DNA of 64,000 bases from a virus. The position numbers and the translations under genes were made by a program. A model generated the notes under the pieces. The model worked only from the letters and a program-made list of their open reading frames with translations, ran no database searches and was not told where the DNA came from. The number at the start of each line of letters is the position of its first letter. Position 1 is the first letter of the stretch. Shown one piece after another: positions 55,151 through 64,000 of this stretch. Location of the stretch: the IMG/VR virus record IMGVR_UViG_3300028610_001490, positions 24,921-88,920 of that record. One strand, given 5' to 3'.

Positions 55151-56396
55151 TGTCTTATAAAAACTTCAAAAATGAATATAGGCAGGGCGCACGTAGCTCA
55201 AATGTTTTTAGACAGCCTAAAATAATGAAGACGGAAAAGGAAATAACTCAAGAAAGAAAAAATAGACAAATTGATTGGATTACTTTTTATAGAAGAAACG
55301 TTCATAGGTTTATAGAACATTATTTTGGGATAACACTACATCCATATCAAATTATATGGATTTATGCAATGTCTGTAAGTGATTCGTATGTTTCTATATG
55401 TAGTCGTGCTGTTGGTAAAACATGGTTGCTTGCTATATATGCTATGGCAAGAGCAGTTTTATATCCTGGCTCAAAAGTAGTAGTAGTAAGTTCTACTAAA
55501 GAACAGGGTGGTATTATTATTGATGAAAAAATCAAAGACTTGCGAGATGAATATCCAAATGTTGCAAGAGAAATAAAAAGTTTGACTTCTAATATGAATG
55601 TAAGAGAGGTTGAATTGCACAATGGAAGTCGTGTGGTTGTGGTTGCAGCAAGAGATTCGAGCAGAGGTAAACGCAGCACGTTCACAATTTACGAAGAATT
55701 CAGACTCATTGAGAAAGAAGTTATAGACGCTATAATTAGGCCGTTTTCATTTATTAGACAAACGCCATATTTGAAAAATCCAAAATATCAGCATCTTGTT
55801 GAAAGATCAAAAGAAGCATTTATTTCTTCTGCGTGGCGCAAGGGTGAATGGTGGCACGAAGAAACATTGAAAAATATAAAAAATATGATTCTTGGTAAAA
55901 ATTTTGGGTTTATTGCAATTGATTATTTAGCTGCTATAAAACACAGAATAAAAACTAAAGAAATGATTGAAGATGATAGGGCGGCAATGGATGACGTTAC
56001 TGCCCTTATGGAAATTGATAATATTCCTTGGGGTGAAAGTGCCCTTGCGTATTTTAAATTGCAAATGCTTACAAGGGATAGAAAAATAAAGAAAGCTTTT
56101 TATCCTCAAAGAAATGAAACATATAACGAAAGAAAAAATCCTTATCAGTTAGATATTGCTGGAGATGAAGTTAGAATTGTTACTTGCGATATTGCTCAAA
56201 TAGCTGGAAAGGCAAATGACCTTTCCATTACTGGATGCATTAGGTTGTTGCCAACCAAGAAGGGATTTCGCAGGGAGTTGGTTTATATGGAATCATATTC
56301 TGGAGTCAATTCTATTTTACAAGTATTGAAAATTAAACAAATTTATTATGATTTTAGGGCTGATTATTTAGTGTTGGATATGATGAATAGCGGGAT
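55150..56396 (+). CDS. Terminase large subunit, exon 1
   Basis: GTG start after GAGGTG. Encodes residues 1-415 of a 603-aa protein when joined to 57510-58074: 1247 + 565 bases, in frame. Walker A SRAVGKT (85-91), Walker B TIYEEF region and an N-terminal ATPase fold, then nuclease aspartates VTCDIAQIAG and YLVLDMMNSG near the exon end. The ATPase pumps DNA into the prohead and the C-terminal nuclease cuts concatemers. Without splicing the frame ends at a stop two codons into the intron (417 aa). Confidence 0.9.
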
Positions 56397-57509
56397 AAAT
56401 TAAGTTGTCCTCCTCATTGGTGACTTTGAGGTAATAAATTGCGGAATTAAGCGTGAAAGCTGAGAAGCCAACGCGAATCGAAGTCCATTTTTAAAAAAAT
56501 AGACAGAGGCAGAGCGTAGAAGTTGAACCTATTTATAGAATATAATACTTCCAAGAGGCCGCAATATCTTTTTTGGAGAAAAGAGAAATGATTGTAGATC
56601 AACATGTTGAAACACGATGGAATAGCAGAACTAAAAAATATTACGAAGAGTTGGGATATGAGTACACTAAGATGGGTGATTCTATTTTTGTATTGGTGTC
56701 CGATTTGAAATTTAGCAGTTGTGAAAAAGTAAAAATAGAATGTGATTATTGTGGTAATCAATATGGTGTTCGTTGGGCAAGTAGAACAGCCAATCTTGCA
56801 AGAACGCCTATAAAGAAAGATGCTTGTGATGAGTGCAAGCATATAAAGGCAAGTGAAACTCTTTTTTTTAGATATGGGGATCATAGAATAATGTATATTC
56901 AAGAATTTAAAGATAAATTGACCAATACATTTTTAGAAAAATATGGAGTTGAAAATCCTTTTGAATCTGACGAAATAAAAAAGAAAATTATAGAAACTAA
57001 TTTAAAAAAATATGGAAAGCCACATTATAATCAAACTAAAGAAAGTCAAGAAAAAAGAAAATCTACTATGTTTGAAAAGTATGGTGTAGAACACATTATG
57101 CATCTTTCGGAATATCAGGAGAAAATGACAGGATCAAATCATCCTAGTTGGAAAGGCGGTGTAAGACATCCAAGGTGGGATAGACTACAGCCACCATATA
57201 AAGAATGGCGAGATTCAGTTTATGGTAGGGACAGGTATACTTGTCAGAAATGTTTACAGCACAGCAATAAATTAGAAGCACATCATATATTAAATTGGAA
57301 TGATTTTGAAAATGAGAGATATAATGTATCTAATGGTATTACATTTTGTCAGAATTGTCATATAGAATTTCATAGAGAATATGGGAAAAAGAAAAATAAT
57401 TCAGAACAACTTTCTGAATTTCTCCAAAAAAGATAAAGATTTACGCCGAACTAACAGGAAATGAACTGTTAGAACATAGGGATAAAAAGCCTTATGGATA
57501 ACAAAATTG
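56397..57509 (+). other. Group I intron in the terminase gene
   Basis: 1113 bases. The 5' exon ends GGGAU and pairs with internal guide GUCCU at 56407-56411 (U-G at the splice site); AGUU at 56403-56406 pairs with the 3' exon AACU (P10); the last intron base is G. P-like AATTGCGG at 56437-56444; P7 strands GCGTA (56514-56518, within CAGAGCGTAGA) and TACGC (57442-57446); hairpin CTAACAG/CTGTTAG at 57451-57472 fits P9. The HNH gene lies between the two P7 strands, i.e. in the P8 region. Confidence 0.85.
56588..57436 (+). CDS. Intron-encoded HNH homing endonuclease
   Basis: 282 aa from ATG 56588, after GGAGAAAAGAGAA. N-terminal zinc motif (ECDYCGNQYG, CDECKHIKASE), two repeated NUMOD-like helices (TFLEKYGVENPF and TMFEKYGVEHIM), then the HNH core KCLQHSNKLEAHHILNWNDFEN...FCQNCHIEFH. 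It would cut intron-less terminase alleles at the insertion site to spread the intron. Typical mobile-intron cargo. Confidence 0.9.
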   Translation: MIVDQHVETRWNSRTKKYYEELGYEYTKMGDSIFVLVSDLKFSSCEKVKIECDYCGNQYGVRWASRTANLARTPIKKDACDECKHIKASETLFFRYGDHRIMYIQEFKDKLTNTFLEKYGVENPFESDEIKKKIIETNLKKYGKPHYNQTKESQEKRKSTMFEKYGVEHIMHLSEYQEKMTGSNHPSWKGGVRHPRWDRLQPPYKEWRDSVYGRDRYTCQKCLQHSNKLEAHHILNWNDFENERYNVSNGITFCQNCHIEFHREYGKKKNNSEQLSEFLQKR

Positions 57510-58074
57510 AACTATGTATGATATGTTAGGTGCAATCACCAAAGACGAAGAAAGAGGAAAGGAATATCCTCCCATGACTATCATGGAACATAAATCTCTT
57601 GATGCTGCAAAGCGCGAAGAATTATTTGAAAGAACAACTGGATTGAATGCATTACCTATGATATATCCAATTAGTGCAGGTGCTAGAGATAATGCAAATA
57701 TTGCGGTAGCAATGAAAGACGTTCTACAAAAAAGAATGTTTCATTTGTTAATTGAAGAGTCTTCAGCGGGTGATTATCTGGTTAGATCACCATATAGAAA
57801 AGAATACATGGATCCCGAAGATCTTGCTGCCAACTCGTTCTTTATCGCTCCATATGTTCAAACAAGTTTATTTATCAATGAATGCATCAATCTTGAACAA
57901 GGATTGGCTAGTGGTCTTTTAAAATTGACTGAGCCTGGGGGTCAGAGAAAAGATAGGTATACTGCTATATCTTATGGTAATTATTTTGCTTCTATATTAG
58001 AACAAGATTTATTGATGGAAAATGAAAATCAAGATATATTTAAACAAATGATGGCTGTAACGCAAGCTGTATGA
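57510..58074 (+). CDS. Terminase large subunit, exon 2
   Basis: The 3' exon completes the ATA codon started at 56395-56396 and continues T-MYDMLGAITKDEERGKEYPPM..., the C-terminal nuclease domain. The junction reads LDMMNSGI-TMYDML, the uninterrupted motif expected in large terminases. An apparent ATG at 57514 would give a truncated 186-aa protein, but the upstream in-frame codons are intron sequence. Confidence 0.85.
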
Positions 58075-58102
58075 TGTATCCTTGGGAAAGGAGGTATAAA
58101 AT

Positions 58103-59701
58103 TTGACAGACAAAGAAAATGACATTCTTCTAACTGAAGAAGAAGTTTATCAAGTTGTAGAATTTGCAAAATTTTATGGATTGAATTATCCTGGCATGAT
58201 GTCTTCTTCTCTTTTAAATCAGAGAATGCAAGACGTATCTATGAATCCTGTAGCGGCAACTGAAGCCACATTAGATGCTGCTTTGAAATCACCAAAGGAT
58301 TCTGAAGAACAATTGCAAGAATTTAGTCAGAATTTTGAAATTACCTCCCAACCATATAAAAGGTTGTTATCTTATCTGGGGAATACGCTTGCTTTTGATT
58401 ATACTTATAGTTGTATAAATATTAAAAAAACAAGTGATTATAAAAAACCTTCTTATAATGAAGATTTGGATGTTCTGAAAAAATTTATGGATCGTTTTGA
58501 TTATAAAAGTGAATTTACAACAGTTGTAAAACAATTGCTTAGAAACGAAGCATTCTTTTGTAGTCCCAGATTTAATTTAAATTCAAAAGAAGAAGAAAAA
58601 TATATCTTACAAGAATTTCCATCACGTCCCAGATATACAATGATAACTGGACGTTGGGCACATGGATTTTTGTTTTCATTGAATATGTATTGGTTTTTAC
58701 AATCTGGTGTTGATATAAACTTATATGATCCATTTTTTAAAGAGAAATATAATCAGATTTATGATGGGCAGGGTAATCTTAAAAGATATAATCCAGCCGC
58801 ATCTCCTTTAACAAGGGGCACATCTAGTTATATGTATTGGCAAGACATACCCGTTGATATTGGCTGGTGTTGGAAATTTGATCCAGCCGTGGTCACTAGA
58901 GTTCCATATTTTAGTGGTTTGTTCTTGGATTTGGTTCAACAACCTTTGATGAGAGCGTTGCAGAAAAGTATAAATATGAGTACTGCATCAAGAATTATCA
59001 TAGGACAAGTTGGAACATTGAAAGACACTGGAACTAAACAAAAGGATCAATTCAATATTAATCCGCGTGTTCTTGGTGAATTTTTAGCAGTTGTAAAAGC
59101 TGCTATTGGAGAAGCTGCAAAAGTTGCTGCCGTTCCACTTGAAGAAGTTCAAGGTGTTGAATTTAAAAGCGAAAACGAGATGTATAATTCATATCTCAAA
59201 ACTGCTTTGGGTAGTAGCGGAGTAAACTCAAATCTTATATTTTCTTCTAATTTGAAGATGAATACAATTGAAACACAATTAAGTTTGAATAATGATGAGC
59301 AATTAATGGAAGGATTGTATCCTGAATTTAATTCGTTTATTAATTATCAAGTTAATCGCAAGACAAAGAAATATAAATTTAGTGTTAAATTTGAAGGGAC
59401 GCAGTTTTTTAATAATAGAAATGAAAGATTTGAGAAAGTAACAAAGTTAGCCGAAATGGGTGTTGTGCTACCTCAAAAAATGGCTGCTGCAAATGGAATG
59501 AGTCCATTTGAATTACAAAGACAAATGGAAGAAGCAAAAGCACAAGGATTTGTAGACAACCTTACTCCTATTTTATCTGTTGAACAAGGTGTAGGCAATG
59601 ATAAAGGCGGACGACCAAGGAAAAAAGCAAATGAATTAGGTGAAGAAGGTTCTGAAAATAGAGCCACTGGAGCCAATATTCAGCAAGGGGGTAAGATTTG
59701 A
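58103..59701 (+). CDS. Portal protein
   Basis: 532 aa, TTG start with AAAGGAGGTATAAAA. Composition and motifs fit phage portals: PGMMSSSLLNQRMQDV, TSQPYKRLLSYLGNTLAFDYTY, a long clip/wing region, and SINMSTASRIIIGQVGTLKD, followed by a helical C-terminus (ERFEKVTKLAEMGVVL PQKMA). It forms the dodecameric DNA gate between head and tail. Located in the canonical terminase-portal-protease-capsid order. Confidence 0.85.
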   Translation: MTDKENDILLTEEEVYQVVEFAKFYGLNYPGMMSSSLLNQRMQDVSMNPVAATEATLDAALKSPKDSEEQLQEFSQNFEITSQPYKRLLSYLGNTLAFDYTYSCINIKKTSDYKKPSYNEDLDVLKKFMDRFDYKSEFTTVVKQLLRNEAFFCSPRFNLNSKEEEKYILQEFPSRPRYTMITGRWAHGFLFSLNMYWFLQSGVDINLYDPFFKEKYNQIYDGQGNLKRYNPAASPLTRGTSSYMYWQDIPVDIGWCWKFDPAVVTRVPYFSGLFLDLVQQPLMRALQKSINMSTASRIIIGQVGTLKDTGTKQKDQFNINPRVLGEFLAVVKAAIGEAAKVAAVPLEEVQGVEFKSENEMYNSYLKTALGSSGVNSNLIFSSNLKMNTIETQLSLNNDEQLMEGLYPEFNSFINYQVNRKTKKYKFSVKFEGTQFFNNRNERFEKVTKLAEMGVVLPQKMAAANGMSPFELQRQMEEAKAQGFVDNLTPILSVEQGVGNDKGGRPRKKANELGEEGSENRATGANIQQGGKI

Positions 59702-59752
59702 AAATTCAAATGAAAGATAGTTTTTATCTCAATAATTTAGGAGGAATGAAAA

Positions 59753-60421
59753 ATGACAAATTTATCTACAGCCAATAAAACAAAGCTGAATAACTCAATG
59801 AGGGCTGCGCAAAATGTTGCATTGGGAGATTTGCTTGGAACAATTGAAACTGGTTCTGCTGCACAAGCAGTTGAGATTACTACTTTGCAATCTGCCTCTG
59901 CAACGCATGATGCTGAAATTACAGCCATACAAACTAGTCAGTCTATTGTGACAGGTTCAGCGGCGGTGACAGCAGTTCACGCAAATGCTTCTGCAGTTAC
60001 AATTAATACTGGAATTGGCGCAATCAAAGGGTTTACCGCACAAATATCTAGGTCTGGTAGTTTCTTTCCTGGTGGTTATGCTCTTAATTCAAGTGGAAGT
60101 TTGATATTTGGCAAAGACACTACGGGATCATATGCCATGACAACGGGCGACTTCATCAATTATATGGCATGGCGCGACACATCAATAGTTGGAACAGGTT
60201 CAGCAACAGTGACGGAAGCGCATGTGAATGCATCAGCGGTTACTTTGGACACCAGCTTAGGATCAATCAAAGGATTTACTGCACAACTAAGTAGGTCTGG
60301 AAGTTTGTTGCCAAATGGTTATGTTCTTAATTCAAGTGGTTCACTTGTATTTGGAGCCGATTCTACGGGAAGCTATGTATTAACAGAGGTCGATTCCATA
60401 TTCTATTTCGCGTGGCAATAA
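59753..60421 (+). CDS. Head-fibre/decoration protein with duplicated beta domain, 222 aa
   Basis: N-terminal helix (MTNLSTANKTKLNNSMRAAQNVALGDLL), a heptad-like stretch (EITTLQSASATHDAEITAIQ), then two repeats containing NASAVT(I/L)(N/D)T..(L/I)GxIKGFTAQ(I/L)SRSGS. Fibre-like architecture; virion role inferred from location among head genes. Strong AGGAGG ribosome site. Confidence 0.65.
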   Translation: MTNLSTANKTKLNNSMRAAQNVALGDLLGTIETGSAAQAVEITTLQSASATHDAEITAIQTSQSIVTGSAAVTAVHANASAVTINTGIGAIKGFTAQISRSGSFFPGGYALNSSGSLIFGKDTTGSYAMTTGDFINYMAWRDTSIVGTGSATVTEAHVNASAVTLDTSLGSIKGFTAQLSRSGSLLPNGYVLNSSGSLVFGADSTGSYVLTEVDSIFYFAWQ

Positions 60422-60434
60422 AATTATATTTATT

Positions 60435-60665
60435 ATGTATATCAAAAATGCAACTAAAGAAATTTTAGATAGTGCATATAAATGTAATAAAAATATTGCT
60501 CATTATTTGATATATACTTGCGGTTTACCAATTTTAAGTATTGTAAAAAATCAATATTATTTTGCTAAAACTGAGAAATTAGAAAATGCAGTTAAAAATT
60601 TGCCTATAGTCTTAGGGGGTGGAAAGGAGGTAAAAATTGATAAAAAAATTAAAATTTGCTGTTGA
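60435..60665 (+). CDS. Small hypothetical protein, 76 aa
   Basis: MYIKNATKEILDSAYKCNKNIAHYLIYTCGLP..., ends KIDKKIKICC; overlaps the next gene by 29 bases. Within the head cluster but unrecognised. Confidence 0.5.
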   Translation: MYIKNATKEILDSAYKCNKNIAHYLIYTCGLPILSIVKNQYYFAKTEKLENAVKNLPIVLGGGKEVKIDKKIKICC

Positions 60666-62241
60666 AAATATTAGATTTGAAGAAGACAAAAATGATAGTC
60701 AATTTGTGAATGTTTTTATAGATGCTTTTGCCTCTGGCGATAATTTACATCATATGTATGTAAGTGAAAAAGTTTTGCGAAGAACTGCACATACATTATA
60801 TGAAAAACCTTTAGTTTGGGTTTATGATTCAGTGCTAGACGACATAGGTACTCACGATGAAGAATTTCAAGTTCCTGGTGGATTTATTCCAAAAGATAAA
60901 CCAATGGAGTTCAAGGAATTAGAAGATGGTAGAATTATGCTTTCTGTATGGGGAAAGATTTGGAAAAAATATAGTGGAAGACTACTAGAATTTTTTGAAA
61001 GAGATTCTGATACCAAACCTGTATCTGTTGAAATGAATTTATTTGAACATCAAGATCATGATAAATATGAAAATGGTGAAATTTTGGATTATGCTTTTAC
61101 GGCTATCACTATGCTTGGGTCGCTTGTAACGCCTGCAATACCTGGCGCTAAAGCAAACGTAATGGCTTTTGCAAAAGAAGAAGAAGTTGCATATCAAAAA
61201 GCATTTAGTCAAGAATTTTTATCAATTCCAGAAAAAGTTAAAGCGAGTGCAAAGCTTGGTTTGGCTTTAAGTAAGGAATATGGTGATCAAGATGATATTG
61301 CTTCATTTATAGCAGAACACCTTGCAAATAGTGAAATTTCTTCATTAGAAAAGATACAACAAATAATTAAGCGTTTTACAAAAGATAAAATTGATATTTT
61401 ATCTGAAATGGAAAAATCGCCTCCTTCAAAGGACTATATCGCATTTCAATTATGTGGTGGAATCGAAGGGTATAAATGGGCAAAACAAATTATAGCTCTA
61501 AAGGATGATGGTTGTCCCGAAGACAATAAAGAGGAGATATTTATGACAGAAAAAGATAAAGATAATCTGACTCCTGAAGAGAAGGATCCTAATGTTGATA
61601 TGTCTGTAGATAATACAGAAGATAAAGATCCTGCTGGCGAAGCGCCTGAACAGGAGCCACAGGAGGTAGAAAAGCCAGATAGTGCTAATATGTCAGAAGA
61701 TTCAGATAATGAATCAAATGATGAAGATAATGATGGCGATTCAGTTAAAGAATTTAATCTTGATATGTCTTCTGTTTTTGAATCCTTGAAAGAGGATACA
61801 GAAGAGTATGCCGCATTTGAAGCCGAATTCAAGAAACCAGAAGATGAAAGAAATTATGCAGTTGGTTTTGGTTATGTGTATGCACGAATGTGTGGCTTGC
61901 AAGAGCGAATGGCAGAATATGCTGAAAAAGAAAAAGTTTATATGGCCGAATTAGAAGAATTGCGTTCATATAAAGCAGATATGGAAAAAGAAAACTTTGA
62001 TTCTCAAGTTAATGTTACTTTGAAAGAAGTTGAAGGTATCGTTCCTGAAGATGAAATGGTTGTTTTGCGGGAAGATTCTGCAAACTTTGATCTGCAAACA
62101 CTCGATGGGTGGAAAAATGCCGTGAAAGCTAAAGCATTTTCATATTCAAAGAAAGAATCTGAAAATTCAGATGTTACTAAGGTTGCTTTGCCATGGATGA
62201 CTGGAAAAGCAAATGAAGAAAAGGGAATTTGGGACGATTAA
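60637..62241 (+). CDS. Prohead protease fused to scaffold
   Basis: 534 aa; TTG start with AAAGGAGGTAAAAA. N-terminal 190 residues (FASGDNLHHMYVSEKVLRRTAHTLYEKPLVWVYD, GTHDE, KPVSVEM, ITMLGSLVTPAIPGAKA) match prohead maturation protease-type domains of large phages. The rest is acidic and helical (EDSDNESNDEDNDGD, YAEKEKVYMAELEELRS) like a scaffold. Cleavage by the protease is thought to trigger capsid maturation. A second in-frame start (61543) gives a separate scaffold. Confidence 0.75.
   Translation: MIKKLKFAVENIRFEEDKNDSQFVNVFIDAFASGDNLHHMYVSEKVLRRTAHTLYEKPLVWVYDSVLDDIGTHDEEFQVPGGFIPKDKPMEFKELEDGRIMLSVWGKIWKKYSGRLLEFFERDSDTKPVSVEMNLFEHQDHDKYENGEILDYAFTAITMLGSLVTPAIPGAKANVMAFAKEEEVAYQKAFSQEFLSIPEKVKASAKLGLALSKEYGDQDDIASFIAEHLANSEISSLEKIQQIIKRFTKDKIDILSEMEKSPPSKDYIAFQLCGGIEGYKWAKQIIALKDDGCPEDNKEEIFMTEKDKDNLTPEEKDPNVDMSVDNTEDKDPAGEAPEQEPQEVEKPDSANMSEDSDNESNDEDNDGDSVKEFNLDMSSVFESLKEDTEEYAAFEAEFKKPEDERNYAVGFGYVYARMCGLQERMAEYAEKEKVYMAELEELRSYKADMEKENFDSQVNVTLKEVEGIVPEDEMVVLREDSANFDLQTLDGWKNAVKAKAFSYSKKESENSDVTKVALPWMTGKANEEKGIWDD
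61543..62241 (+). CDS. Nested scaffold protein (internal start)
   Basis: In-frame ATG at residue 303 of the protease/scaffold, preceded by GAGGAGATATTT, a near-perfect ribosome site at 9 bases. Would give 232 aa beginning MTEKDKDNLTPEEKD, highly acidic then coiled coil. Same logic as lambda C/Nu3: one frame makes protease-scaffold and free scaffold. Confidence 0.6.
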   Translation: MTEKDKDNLTPEEKDPNVDMSVDNTEDKDPAGEAPEQEPQEVEKPDSANMSEDSDNESNDEDNDGDSVKEFNLDMSSVFESLKEDTEEYAAFEAEFKKPEDERNYAVGFGYVYARMCGLQERMAEYAEKEKVYMAELEELRSYKADMEKENFDSQVNVTLKEVEGIVPEDEMVVLREDSANFDLQTLDGWKNAVKAKAFSYSKKESENSDVTKVALPWMTGKANEEKGIWDD

Positions 62242-62280
62242 GTCTCATATCCCTAACTAATTTTTAGGAGGAATAAAAAA

Positions 62281-62844
62281 ATGGCAAATGCAATATTAGT
62301 TCCAAGCAAAATCATGGCTACAGATGTTGGTTCTTTGAACAGAAGTGTAGTTTCTGGTTCATCTACCGATATCAATCAAGGAGGAATGTTTAAACTTAGT
62401 AGTAGCGTTGTTTCTGCGAGCTCTGGTTATACAGAGGTGTGGAATACGGTTATTACTAGTGGCACTTCGGACTTGTTTGATCTGTGGATGGCGTATTCAG
62501 ATGAATTGGTAACGGTTACATCTGGAACAAGCGAATACCGTGGGCCGGATCCTGATCCAAGAAATTTCACTAACATTGGTGCAAAAGTATTTGATGCTTT
62601 CAAACCTATGCAGGGCGATATTATTTTGATTAGTTCTGATGGAATTACTGGTAGTCCGTCTACTGGTGCTTATGTTAATGCTGGTTCTGCTACGTACACT
62701 ATGATTTGGGAAGCAGCACGTGCAGGTAGCGCAACGTCCTTCAAACTTTTGGAGGAAACATATATTTCAATAGGAACCGGTTTGATTGACACACAACGCG
62801 TTTTGGCTTACCGTTTGGAATGCCTTGGTAATCAACCTAACTAA
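62281..62844 (+). CDS. Probable capsid decoration/stabilisation protein, 187 aa
   Basis: MANAILVPSKIMATDVGSLNRSVVSGSSTD..., beta-rich, Ser/Thr/Gly-rich. Placed between scaffold and major capsid genes, a common site for head-decoration proteins. AGGAGGAATAAAAA ribosome site. Homology not recognised, so the call is contextual. Confidence 0.6.
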   Translation: MANAILVPSKIMATDVGSLNRSVVSGSSTDINQGGMFKLSSSVVSASSGYTEVWNTVITSGTSDLFDLWMAYSDELVTVTSGTSEYRGPDPDPRNFTNIGAKVFDAFKPMQGDIILISSDGITGSPSTGAYVNAGSATYTMIWEAARAGSATSFKLLEETYISIGTGLIDTQRVLAYRLECLGNQPN

Positions 62845-62873
62845 TCCCAACTTTAAAAGGAGGAAATAAAAAT

Positions 62874-63992
62874 ATGAAACTCACAACTAATTTAAAACAG
62901 TTTGCTGCACAGTCTCCTGGGATTATGCAACTATTTGTAATGTTTGAGGATTACTGGAAACATTATCGTTCTAATAACGATAAGAATTTGAGTCTTGATT
63001 TCAGTATGACTAAAAATGATGGCACGTCTGTTTCGTTTTCTGAGAAAGAAGAAAAACTGAATGGTGCTATGAAACGCGAAATTCTTAAGTTGGCTGGCAT
63101 TGCTGACTTTGCAGATCTTCCATTGGAAAGATGGATAACACATCCTACTCTAACATGGGCTACGTTTGCAATAGTAGGATCGCTGATTGATTTAATTATG
63201 CCACAAACCTTGATTGAAGATATTGGTTTGTATACGGCTATAAGCACGATTGGATTTGGTGATAGTGCTTCGTTTGATGTTCAACCTCGCGACTTGTTTA
63301 CTGTAAGTCGTCACGGTGCAAGACAACGAACAACAGAACTTCACAAGCAATTCCGCGGGCAAAGAACTCTTATTCCCGAAAACAGACAGATGACCGTTGT
63401 TGTTGGTATGTACAAAGTTCTTGCAGGGCAAGAATCTCTTGCTTTCTTTGTTTCTAAAGCTGTTCGCAGTATTGAAACACAAATTTTGAGAGACAGCTAT
63501 GACGCGTTCTTAGTTTTAATGGAAGCTCTTGACGCAACAGCAGTAACAGGATTGCGTGTTTCTGGGTACTCCCAGGACGAAATCGCCCGTCTCGCAGAAA
63601 ATGTTGAGGCGTGGAACGCGTCTTCAGTAATACTGTTGGGCACAAAACGTGCTTTGGCCACTATTTTGCCAGGAGACGCAAATTACCGCTATTCTCTCGA
63701 TGACGATTATGTTCGAATGGGATATATTTCTAATTTCTTGGGCTATCCGGTAGTCGCGTTACGGCAAGTCGCGGATCCTGCTACACCGTGGACTTCAGTC
63801 ATTGACAATGATAATATTTATATCCTTTCGCCTGGAACTGACAAATTGTTAAAATTAGTCTTCGAAGGCGGAACTATCGCGTCAACTGATAATTCGTTTG
63901 ACAATGCTAATCTGCTTCAAACTTCGACTATGATGAAGCGTTGGGCGGTGTCAGCCATCACGTCAAGCGTGGCCGGGATTATTCAAATCTAG
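62874..63992 (+). CDS. Major capsid protein
   Basis: 372 aa, ATG after AAAAGGAGG. Gene order (terminase, portal, protease/scaffold, decoration, this gene), size, and blocks such as GFGDSASFDVQPRDLFTVSRHGARQRTTE, LRDSYDAFLVLMEA and YISNFLGYPVVALRQ fit an HK97-fold capsid subunit. A strong ribosome site agrees with high expression. The window ends eight bases after its stop codon. Confidence 0.85.
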   Translation: MKLTTNLKQFAAQSPGIMQLFVMFEDYWKHYRSNNDKNLSLDFSMTKNDGTSVSFSEKEEKLNGAMKREILKLAGIADFADLPLERWITHPTLTWATFAIVGSLIDLIMPQTLIEDIGLYTAISTIGFGDSASFDVQPRDLFTVSRHGARQRTTELHKQFRGQRTLIPENRQMTVVVGMYKVLAGQESLAFFVSKAVRSIETQILRDSYDAFLVLMEALDATAVTGLRVSGYSQDEIARLAENVEAWNASSVILLGTKRALATILPGDANYRYSLDDDYVRMGYISNFLGYPVVALRQVADPATPWTSVIDNDNIYILSPGTDKLLKLVFEGGTIASTDNSFDNANLLQTSTMMKRWAVSAITSSVAGIIQI

Positions 63993-64000
63993 AGTTATTG

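Noticed and set aside
56397-57509. Group II intron or inserted transposon
   Set aside because: No domain V or reverse transcriptase, no terminal inverted repeats or target duplication; group I pairings are present.
57514-58074. A separate 186-aa terminase-like gene
   Set aside because: The reading frame is exon 2 of the large terminase; group I splice-site pairing explains the split and there is no good ribosome site before 57514.
61446-61832. Minus-strand Ser-rich 128-aa frame opposite the scaffold
   Set aside because: Antisense of the acidic Glu/Asp/Ser scaffold region; no start signal.

Overview
The window is a 64 kb piece of a large, AT-rich tailed-phage (Caudoviricetes) genome. A low-GC Gram-positive (Bacillota) host is inferred from three things: strong GGAGG-type ribosome binding sites with frequent TTG/GTG starts, many near-perfect TTGACA-17-TATAAT promoters for the host sigma-70/sigma-A enzyme, and a GH25 muramidase. 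A large RNA polymerase of the YonO/QDE-1 type is consistent with this, because YonO comes from the Bacillus phage SPbeta.

Layout. Positions 1 to about 42.9 kb are read leftward (minus strand) from at least twelve host-type promoters. This accessory/early block has over 100 small, tightly packed genes, most of unknown function, many zinc-ribbon or single-membrane-segment proteins. Recognisable members are a HAD deoxyribonucleotidase, a FmdB zinc ribbon, a dual-specificity phosphatase, an RlaP-like nucleotidyltransferase, a DNA methyltransferase, DUF932, a sliding clamp, a YfaP/DUF2135-like protein, a CCA-adding enzyme, a GHKL-ATPase/zincin fusion, a zinc-finger UvrD-like helicase, a DUF262 protein and a P-loop helicase-like protein. 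Four tRNA genes (Arg-TCG, Arg-TCT, Lys-TTT, Cys-GCA) lie in this block. About 37.6-41.4 kb is gene-poor and rich in tandem repeats and palindromes, a candidate origin or regulatory region.

A divergent promoter pair at 42.90-42.97 kb separates this from the rightward (plus) block: a small Cys-rich protein, the RNA polymerase homologue, a zinc-ribbon protein, a PD-(D/E)XK nuclease, an HU-like protein, then virion and lysis genes (two-domain lectin-like protein, fibre-like proteins, GH25 endolysin), a metallophosphoesterase, small and large terminase, portal, head fibre, prohead protease with a nested scaffold, decoration protein and major capsid protein. The large terminase gene is interrupted by a group I intron carrying an HNH homing endonuclease; both splice sites, the internal guide, P10 and P7 can be read from the sequence.

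The most unusual signal is a 20-bp palindromic element, consensus (G/A)ATAAAA-N6-TTTTAT(T/C), present in about 50 copies. It sits between consecutive genes, commonly overlapping the upstream stop codon and abutting the next Shine-Dalgarno site, and nearly every copy has a different centre. In a few copies the ribosome binding site lies in the loop and the start codon in the right arm, suggesting a genome-wide post-transcriptional or operator system. Other second-look items are tRNA-like minihelices, genes with in-frame stops or frameshifts, a leaderless CCA-enzyme mRNA, and an ATT start for the RNA polymerase.
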